Positions 6,067 to 10,852 of a DNA stretch of 10,852 nt are shown piece after piece. The notes beneath the pieces are model-generated. The model was not told the DNA's origin. It saw only the letters and a program-made list of their open reading frames with translations, and ran no database searches. The translations under genes and the position numbers were made by a program. Within the stretch, counting starts at the first letter, position 1. Every line of letters begins with the position of its first letter. The stretch comes from DATGIQ01 sp035295665 (GTDB taxonomy: Bacteria > Planctomycetota > Planctomycetia > Gemmatales > Gemmataceae): the NCBI GenBank assembly GCA_035295665.1, contig DATGIQ010000527.1, forward strand, positions 1 through 10,852. Direction: 5' to 3'.

Positions 6067-8043
6067 CTAATCCCCCTGGCTGCGATGCGCGAAAGGATAA
6101 CTGGTCACGATAGTTTCCAGCAAACGTGTGGCGCGGAATTCGCCCTGCTCCAGAGCCTGGATGCAATCCTGAACCACACACAGATCGACGCGCTTGATCT
6201 CTCGGGCTAACGCGTAGCCTAACAGCTTGCGGCAGAAATTCCGAAGGAATTCCAGCCGGCGTTTTTCCAGAAGGAGCTTCTTCAGTTCCACCGGCCCGTT
6301 GAATTGTTCGCCGGTCGGCAATACGCCCGCACTGTCGATGGGTCGACCGCCTTGCTCCAACCGCCATCGGCCCAGGGGATCAAAGTTTTCCAGACCAAAG
6401 CCCAGCGGGTCCATGCGAGTGTGGCAGGAAGCGCATTCTGCTTTGGAGCGGTGGGTTTCGAGCAGCTCTCGCAAGGTCCGAGCCGTGCCTCCTCGATTCC
6501 TTTCATTGAGAACCGGCACATTGGGCGGCGGCGGGGGCACGTCAACGCCCAGCAACTCTTCTAAGATCCATCGGCCACGTAATACGGGGCTCGTGCGGTG
6601 TGGAAACGAGGTAACCGTCAGAATGCTCGCGTGTCCCAGAATGCCCCCGCGGATGGAATCGTTCAGCTCGACGCGGCGCATCTGGGACCCCGTAACCCCA
6701 TTGATTTTATAATGCGCCGCCAGGCGCTCATTGAGGAATGTGTAGTTGGCGTCGAGGATCTCCAGGATACTCCGGTTCTCGACCAGAATGGAGTTGATAA
6801 ACAGGATGGTTTCCTCGCGCATCGCTGCCGCCAGCTCATCGTCGAATTCCGGAAACACCTTGGCATCGGGACGGATGGTTGCGCCTAACGGCCGGATCCC
6901 CAACCATTGCGCGGCAAATCCTTCCGCCAGACTGCGCGCGCGTGGATCGTGGAGCATGCGTTGGACCTGCCCGCGCAAAACCTGGTCGTCATGCAATTTG
7001 CCTTGCGCGGCCAGTTGCAGGAGCTCCTCATCCGGCATCGACGCCCAGAGGAAATACGAAACATGCGAAGCGACTTCATAATGACTGAGCCGATAGACGC
7101 CCTTCTTTTCCGGTGGCGTCTCGATCAAGAATAGGAAGCTTGGCGAAATCAGTACACCTTTGAGCGCGCGCTTGAGAGATTGTTCGTAGGAGTCGCCGCG
7201 TTCGGCCGCCTTATCGAAGATGCCCAAATAGCGCTCCATCTCTTGAGCCGTGGCCGGCCGGCGGAAGGCCAGGGGCAGGAAGGAAGCGAGAACCTGGCGT
7301 GCGGCGGCGTGCGAGGCTATCCCGGGGCCGGGAACCGCTTTGAGGAGCTTGCGCCGAACGGTCTCCAACTGGGCGGCCTGGCTCTTGTCGGCGAGCGCGT
7401 TATCATGCTGGGCGACGGTGGCAGGGAACAGCGTGGACAGGACCAGTTCCGCCGCCTCCAGGTATTTCTCCATGAGCACCGGCGTAGTGAACAGCGTGGC
7501 GCCGGTGTTGTCGAAGCCCTCGCCACCGCCACCTTCCGACGGCAGCAGGTCGCCAGCATGCAGATCGACGCCGAACAAATCACGCAGCGTGTTGTTGTAC
7601 TCCGTCCGATTCAACCGGCGACTGAGTGTAGGGCCAGCGAGCGCGTTTTCGAGCTGCTCCTTCGTCAGCTGGGTATAGCTCAGTTGTGAATCGGCTACGT
7701 GCTTGACCCAAGCAAGCAAGGTCTGGCGCTCGTCCTCGGTGGGTTGCTTGCTTTTGGCCGGCGGCATCTCCTTGCTGCGCAGGCGTTCACCTACCTGATC
7801 CCACAGGTCGACTAAGTTGAGCGCTGCCGCAGCGCTATCAATTTTCTCCAGGTCTAAGCCGGCCTTTCGTTTGTTCGTGTCATGACATGCGAAACAATAG
7901 GACCTTAGCAAAGGACGAATGTTTTCGGTAAAGACCTTTTCCTTAGCTCCCGCGGCTCGTGCATACTCTTCCCCGGCTCGGCTCCATTGCGGCAGCAAGG
8001 CTACCAGTAGACCAGCAACCAGCGTCTGGAAAAACCCGCGCAT
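6067..8043 (-). CDS. Secreted cytochrome c-like DUF1592 multidomain protein
   Basis: I start this 658-residue protein at 8043: GGAG (complement of 8052-8055) lies eight bases before it, a Sec signal follows directly (MRGFFQTLVAGLL to SRA, residues 1-23), and the promoter overlaps the earlier ATG at 8112. Domains in order: planctomycete cytochrome C (PSCyt1, about 36-115) with heme motif CFACH at 50-54 and a likely distal methionine in KEMPPAK (M93); DUF1587 (about 140-205, LSRRLNRTEYNNTLRDLFG); DUF1595 (about 250-310); DUF1592 (about 325-450); DUF1588 (about 470-570) with a second CxxCH, CASCH at 537-541; and DUF1585 at the C-terminus. Such proteins are thought to carry electrons outside the cytoplasmic membrane for an unknown oxidation, and they commonly pair with a DUF1552 gene, as here. 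The second motif may bind heme, but this is not shown. Confidence 0.93.
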   Translation of the reverse strand: MRGFFQTLVAGLLVALLPQWSRAGEEYARAAGAKEKVFTENIRPLLRSYCFACHDTNKRKAGLDLEKIDSAAAALNLVDLWDQVGERLRSKEMPPAKSKQPTEDERQTLLAWVKHVADSQLSYTQLTKEQLENALAGPTLSRRLNRTEYNNTLRDLFGVDLHAGDLLPSEGGGGEGFDNTGATLFTTPVLMEKYLEAAELVLSTLFPATVAQHDNALADKSQAAQLETVRRKLLKAVPGPGIASHAAARQVLASFLPLAFRRPATAQEMERYLGIFDKAAERGDSYEQSLKRALKGVLISPSFLFLIETPPEKKGVYRLSHYEVASHVSYFLWASMPDEELLQLAAQGKLHDDQVLRGQVQRMLHDPRARSLAEGFAAQWLGIRPLGATIRPDAKVFPEFDDELAAAMREETILFINSILVENRSILEILDANYTFLNERLAAHYKINGVTGSQMRRVELNDSIRGGILGHASILTVTSFPHRTSPVLRGRWILEELLGVDVPPPPPNVPVLNERNRGGTARTLRELLETHRSKAECASCHTRMDPLGFGLENFDPLGRWRLEQGGRPIDSAGVLPTGEQFNGPVELKKLLLEKRRLEFLRNFCRKLLGYALAREIKRVDLCVVQDCIQALEQGEFRATRLLETIVTSYPFAHRSQGD

Positions 8044-8090
8044 CCGTGGAGCTCCAACAGGTGGGATAGCAAGGCCGCGAGCCAGCGAGA

Positions 8091-8119
8091 ATCGTACTTC
8101 GAAGCTCAGCAATTGTCAA
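8091..8119 (-). promoter_or_regulatory. Sigma-70 promoter of the DUF1592-DUF1552 operon
   Basis: On the minus strand a perfect TTGACA (8119-8114) is followed after 17 bases by TACGAT (8096-8091), a four-of-six -10 match. Transcription would start near 8084 and give a leader of about 40 bases before the ATG at 8043. The position rules against use of the in-frame ATG at 8112. Confidence 0.6.
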
Positions 8120-8203
8120 ATCTGTACCGAATGGGAAACGAGGGAGGAATCTGGGCTGTCCGTCACTCCAAGAGACCATAGGAAGGGTTAAAGGCCGCAG
8201 CCG

Positions 8204-8233
8204 CTTGGTTCCCATCGAGAATCAGGAACCAAG
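8204..8233. promoter_or_regulatory. 9-bp inverted repeat, candidate operator
   Basis: CTTGGTTCC (8204-8212) and GGAACCAAG (8225-8233) are perfect inverted copies with a 12-base spacer, so the half-site centres are 21 bp apart, two turns of the helix. The repeat ends 24 bases upstream of the -35 box of the SMP-30 promoter and lies some 85 bases behind the opposite promoter. This placement suits an activator site for the SMP-30 gene. No regulator gene adjoins it, so the binding protein is unknown. Confidence 0.45.
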
Positions 8234-8257
8234 GGCGTCGCTCTCCCTGCGGCGCCG

Positions 8258-8286
8258 TTGACCCTCCACTTGCCGGCTGAGATAAT
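8258..8286 (+). promoter_or_regulatory. Sigma-70 promoter of the SMP-30-like gene
   Basis: TTGACC (8258-8263) is followed after 17 bases by GATAAT (8281-8286); each box matches five of six consensus bases. The transcript would begin near 8293, about 50 bases before the ATG at 8345. This makes the ATG-like opening of the frame at 8258 irrelevant, because it lies inside the promoter. Confidence 0.65.
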
Positions 8287-8344
8287 CAACCGTCTGCTAT
8301 GCGGCATTGCATTGCGAAGCGATGCGTTGAAGAAGAGGTTTACC

Positions 8345-9394
8345 ATGGTGAAGCCATCGCCGGGAACTTTTCGAATGCTGTTGACGATCGCCGCGATGGC
8401 AGGGCCTGCCGGGTCTCTGAACGCCGCCGATCTATCCCGTGTGCCTTTGCCAGACGGATTGGTTAGCAAGGACACAGTTCCCGCACCAGCGGCAGTCGTC
8501 TGCTTTCTCGAAGGCCCTGCCGTCGACGCTGCGGGCAGCGTCTTTTTCAGCGACATTGCCGGCAATCGCATCCTTAAAATGGACGCCAAGGGCGCCATCA
8601 CGACCTTCCGCGCCGACAGCGGCCGTACGAACGGCAATGGTTTTGATGCCCAAGGGCGTTTGATCAGTTGCGAGGGCGGCGAGCAAGGTACTGGTCGTCG
8701 CCGCATGGTTCGCACAGACATGAAAACGGGGGCAATCACCGTACTGACGGAAAAGTATGACGGCAAACGCTACAACAGTCCGAACGATTGCTGTGTCGAT
8801 GCCAAGGGCCGCATCTGGTTCACCGATCCGCGTTACGGTCCCGACCGCAGCGATCTCGAGATGGATGTAGAGGGTGTCTACTGCATCGACGGCGGCAAGG
8901 TTATGCGGCGGCTCACGCAAAAGGAAATCGACCGGCCCAATGGCATCGCCGTCTCCCCCGATGATAAGATCTTGTACGTAATCGACAGTCATCCCAAGGT
9001 CGGTGGCAACCGCAAGATCTGGGCGTTCGATCTGGCTGCCGATGGAACACTCTCCAAACAGCGTCTTGTCTATGATTTTGGCAAGGGTCGCGGCGGCGAT
9101 GGCATGCGAGTGGATGTGAAAGGGAATCTGTGGGTGGCGGCTGGCATCAACCACCCACGTGGCAACCCGGGCGAATCGCTCGATGTTCCCGCCGCTGTCT
9201 ACGTAATCGCACCGGACGGTAAGTTGCTTGGCTGCATTCCCATTCCAGAAGATCTCCTTACCAACCTGGCTTTCGGCGGGCCTGAGCGGAAGACGCTGTA
9301 CGTTACGGCGGGGAAGACCGTGTATCGGTTTCCGGTAAATGTCTCGGGATATGCCGTGTATCCGCCGTTAGCGTCAACAATGGGCTCCCGCTAG
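8345..9394 (+). CDS. Secreted SMP-30/gluconolactonase-like protein
   Basis: The 349-residue protein is a six-bladed beta-propeller of the SMP-30/gluconolactonase/LRE family. The ATG at 8345 is chosen because AGAGG (8334-8338) precedes it by six bases and the promoter lies further upstream. Residues 1-27 are a Sec signal (cut near LNA-AD). The four metal ligands of the family can all be placed: E56 in LEGPAVD, N147 in SPNDCCVD, N199 in RPNGIAVSPDD, and D252 in GGDGMRVD. GRIWFTDPRYG (155-165) and ILYVID (209-214) are typical blade strands. Family members are metal-dependent lactonases on sugar acid lactones or related esters; the substrate cannot be read from sequence. Exported versions are frequent in planctomycetes and probably act in the periplasm. 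It diverges from the cytochrome/DUF1592 operon, and a shared control region may link them. Confidence 0.92.
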   Translation: MVKPSPGTFRMLLTIAAMAGPAGSLNAADLSRVPLPDGLVSKDTVPAPAAVVCFLEGPAVDAAGSVFFSDIAGNRILKMDAKGAITTFRADSGRTNGNGFDAQGRLISCEGGEQGTGRRRMVRTDMKTGAITVLTEKYDGKRYNSPNDCCVDAKGRIWFTDPRYGPDRSDLEMDVEGVYCIDGGKVMRRLTQKEIDRPNGIAVSPDDKILYVIDSHPKVGGNRKIWAFDLAADGTLSKQRLVYDFGKGRGGDGMRVDVKGNLWVAAGINHPRGNPGESLDVPAAVYVIAPDGKLLGCIPIPEDLLTNLAFGGPERKTLYVTAGKTVYRFPVNVSGYAVYPPLASTMGSR

Positions 9395-9436
9395 CAATTG
9401 CGAAAAACAACAGTCATCCAGTGGGAGAACCGTACC

Positions 9437-9453
9437 TCCGCTGCTACAGCGGA
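9437..9453 (+). terminator. Hairpin downstream of the SMP-30-like gene
   Basis: TCCGCTG (9437-9443) pairs perfectly with CAGCGGA (9447-9453) over a three-base loop, 42 bases after the stop codon. No T-run follows, so it is at most a weak or factor-assisted transcript end. Confidence 0.3.
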
Positions 9454-9580
9454 ACGGGGCGGGATAGAACCCGGCAAAAGGAAAGGGGTAAGGGCTAGGA
9501 CAGCTCAGACTTTCCATTCGTTTGCAAGGTTTCGCGAAGATCCTCGACTAATCGAAGACACGATCCGGTTCATGCTATCT

Positions 9581-9647
9581 GTTTCGCGCCGGTTCGCAGA
9601 ACCGCAGGGTTGTGTGCCCCGCGCGGTTTGGCAAACTGCCGCGAAAC
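9581..9647. repeat. Imperfect palindromic element, copy 2
   Basis: Arms 9581-9605 and 9623-9647, 25 bases each, pair with three mismatches and two G-T pairs around a 17-base loop. The outer eight pairs (GTTTCGCG with CGCGAAAC) are perfect. The core matches copy 1 at 3157-3190 in 27 of 34 positions with no gaps, yet the outer arms differ in sequence and still pair. It ends about 80 bases before the sigma factor start, in the same orientation relative to the downstream gene as copy 1. Confidence 0.72.
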
Positions 9648-9725
9648 GAAAACGGAGACCTTCAGCATCCTGGGCCGCGCCATTTCCCGACCTCGAGGGC
9701 CGGAGCCCAGCGATCGAGAGGCCGT

Positions 9726-10331
9726 ATGAGTCCACCGTCTTCGATGCCGCTGCCGCATCGGCCGGATCCTGCCTGTTGGGTCGACGAGCACGGTAACTAC
9801 CTGTATCGCTACGCCCTGGCCCGGGTAGGCTCTCCAGAGGCCGCAGAAGACCTCGTGCAGGAAACCTTCTTGGCAGCCTTGGCGGCCGTGGATCGCTTTG
9901 CAGGCCGAGCGACGGAGCGTACCTGGCTGACCGGTATTTTGAAGCATAAGCTGATCGACCGCGTGCGTCATTGTCACCGAGAGGCGATCCTAACCGACTT
10001 GAGCCAGGCAGACGACTGGCTCAATCAGCTCTACGACTGGACCGGGCATTGGAAAGCCGCCCCCGGACGCTGGGGGAGTGACCCGGTCGAACTATTGCAA
10101 CAAGAGGAGTTCTGCCAAGCGTTTGAGCGGTGCCGACAGGCCTTACCGGCGCGGCTACGGGAGGTGCTGTCGCTGCGGCTGCTCGATGACGTGCCGGCCA
10201 CAGAAATCTGTCAGGCTTTGGGAATTTCCGCGACTAATCTCTGGACGCTGCTGCATCGGGCACGGCTCCGGCTGTGGCATTGCTTGGAACAAAAAGGTCT
10301 CGTGCCAAAGCACGGGAAGGAGCGCGCATGA
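9726..10331 (+). CDS. ECF-type sigma-70 family RNA polymerase sigma factor
   Basis: This 201-residue protein has the two-domain ECF layout. GAGAGG (9716-9721), four bases before the ATG at 9726, favours this start; the frame is open from 9612 but that stretch overlaps the palindromic repeat and is not sigma-like. Region 2 spans about 20-90, with YLYRYALARVG, the region 2.2 core EDLVQETFLAAL (41-52), and ERTWLTGILKHKLIDRVR. A linker of some 50 residues with several tryptophans follows. Region 4 (about 140-195) shows LPARLREVLSLRLLDD and the HTH in ATEICQALGISATNLWTLLHRAR. The opening PDPACWVDEHGNYLYRY and the ILKHK motif suit the TIGR02943-like ECF group. It overlaps by four bases (ATGA) with an anti-sigma gene, so the pair is co-translated. 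The inducing signal is unknown. Confidence 0.93.
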   Translation: MSPPSSMPLPHRPDPACWVDEHGNYLYRYALARVGSPEAAEDLVQETFLAALAAVDRFAGRATERTWLTGILKHKLIDRVRHCHREAILTDLSQADDWLNQLYDWTGHWKAAPGRWGSDPVELLQQEEFCQAFERCRQALPARLREVLSLRLLDDVPATEICQALGISATNLWTLLHRARLRLWHCLEQKGLVPKHGKERA

Positions 10332-10597
10332 TCTCCTGCAAGCGAGCGGCCGCCTTGATCTCCCAGTCTTTGGAAACCCCGCTGGGGGCCCGGCACCGCC
10401 TGGGCTTGGGTATCCACTTGTACTTCTGTGGCATGTGCCGTCGCTTCCGGTGCCAATCCGAGTTGTTACAACAGTTCGGCCACCTTGCTGGTCAGGCGGA
10501 GCGCGCGGGCCTGGCCACGGCTGTTACGCTTTCGGACACGGCGCGGGAGCGGATCAAGCAAGTCCTTTGGCAAGAGGGCCAGGGAAGGGGGGAGTAA
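10328..10597 (+). CDS. Short zinc-finger (ZAS/zf-HC2) anti-sigma factor
   Basis: The 89-residue protein starts at the ATGA overlapping the sigma factor stop, five bases after AAGGAG (10317-10322). The zinc-binding anti-sigma pattern is complete: C4, then H30-x3-C34-x2-C37 (in IHLYFCGMCRRF). The rest is a helical tail with ERAGLATAVTLSDTARERIKQVL and no membrane segment, so it should be a soluble cytoplasmic inhibitor that holds its sigma factor. ZAS proteins of this kind may release the sigma on oxidation of the cysteines or loss of zinc; whether this one does is unknown. Short partners like this are typical of the sigma group next door. The gene order, overlap and motif make the call firm. 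Confidence 0.88.
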   Translation: MISCKRAAALISQSLETPLGARHRLGLGIHLYFCGMCRRFRCQSELLQQFGHLAGQAERAGLATAVTLSDTARERIKQVLWQEGQGRGE

Positions 10598-10642
10598 GCA
10601 CATCCTAGCCTTCGTCTGCCTGAGCAGGAGAGAGGAAAACCT

Positions 10643-10852
10643 ATGCCCCGAGATAGCTGGCAACGTCAGAGGACGCGCTGCCGCTCTGGACACGAGTGTA
10701 GGCAACTATCCCTTGCGTTAATTCTCGCCTGGGCGGACGCCCACTACCAGCGCACTGGGGGCTGGCCTGGTGTCTACAGCGGGCGGGTTTACACCGGCCC
10801 CCTTGGCGAAACCTGGCGCAAGCTGGACAATGCCCTGCGCTATGGCCTCCGT
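10643..10852 (+). CDS. Partial ORF with planctomycete Trp-rich domain
   Basis: The first 70 codons are present; the frame stays open to the right edge. AGAGG (10631-10635) lies seven bases before the ATG at 10643. After a basic, cysteine-containing N-terminus, the sequence reads ILAWADAHYQRTGGWPG (about 27-43) and then GPLGETWRKLDNALRYGLR (52-70). I recall ILAWADAH, GxWP and GETW as hallmarks of a small domain that recurs in Gemmataceae proteins, often short ones, with no known function; the spacing of its tryptophans is loosely like helicase-associated domains. It is 45 bases downstream of the anti-sigma gene on the same strand and could be in its transcript. The domain recognition is from memory and the remainder of the protein is unseen. 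Confidence 0.65.
   Translation, partial: MPRDSWQRQRTRCRSGHECRQLSLALILAWADAHYQRTGGWPGVYSGRVYTGPLGETWRKLDNALRYGLR

Larger units (their letters stand above)
8044..8344. other. 301-base divergent regulatory region
   Basis: The region lies between two outward-facing genes, the cytochrome/DUF1592 operon and the SMP-30-like gene. It holds one sigma-70 promoter for each and an inverted repeat between them, all listed separately. No gene is supported within it. Confidence 0.65.
9395..9725. other. 331-base intergenic region with hairpin and repeat copy
   Basis: The stretch contains a small hairpin after the SMP-30 gene (9437-9453) and palindromic element copy 2 (9581-9647). Frames crossing it (9398-9796 plus, 9505-9735 minus) have no recognisable sequence. 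I saw no convincing promoter for the sigma factor gene; an ECF-type autoregulated promoter would not be recognisable without knowing its motif. Confidence 0.55.

Noticed and set aside
1..10852. Defence system, CRISPR, transposase, tRNA or phage genes
   Set aside because: I looked for spaced direct repeats, transposase or nuclease motifs and cloverleaf-like sequences on both strands by eye and saw none; the content is ordinary planctomycete chromosome.

Overview
The window looks like a chromosomal segment of a planctomycete, most likely a member of the Gemmatales/Gemmataceae group. The basis is the gene content: a fused planctomycete-type cytochrome/DUF1592 protein next to a Tat-exported DUF1552 protein, two exported proteins of a kind I associate with planctomycetes, an ECF sigma factor with a very short zinc-finger anti-sigma partner, and a C-terminally cut ORF with a tryptophan-rich domain known to me from Gemmataceae. 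The DNA is moderately GC-rich, genes are separated by long spacers, and most starts have a clear GGAG-type ribosome binding site. The species assignment is inference.

Layout. Bases 1-527 (minus) hold the N-terminal two thirds of a LysR-type regulator, cut by the window edge. It diverges from a small secreted protein of unknown function (703-1200, plus), which is followed by a possible 43-residue lipoprotein (1273-1404). Next come a MarR-type regulator (1677-2156) and a pirin/YhhW-type cupin (2217-2915). The MarR promoter carries a perfect 18-bp palindrome over its -10 box, and the pirin promoter shares a CATG-N11-CATG pattern with it, so the two genes probably form one locally controlled unit. 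An exported protein of unknown function follows (3317-4291).

The middle is a two-gene minus-strand operon. A secreted cytochrome c-like multidomain protein (PSCyt1-DUF1587-DUF1595-DUF1592-DUF1588-DUF1585, 6067-8043) is followed after 9 bases by a Tat-exported DUF1552 protein (4615-6057). The ribosome binding site of the second gene lies over the stop codon of the first. A sigma-70 promoter sits in front of the operon, and a second one points the other way to a secreted SMP-30/gluconolactonase-like protein (8345-9394). A 9-bp inverted repeat lies between the two promoters.

The right end holds an ECF sigma factor (9726-10331), its overlapping ZAS-type anti-sigma factor (10328-10597), and the start of another planctomycete-type protein (10643 to the edge).

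The most unusual non-coding signal is a pair of related imperfect palindromes, at 3140-3212 and 9581-9647. Their core sequence is similar while their outer arms differ in sequence yet still pair. Both lie upstream of a plus-strand gene. They look like two copies of a dispersed palindromic element, or less likely of a structured RNA leader. I saw no tRNA, rRNA, CRISPR, transposase or defence genes.
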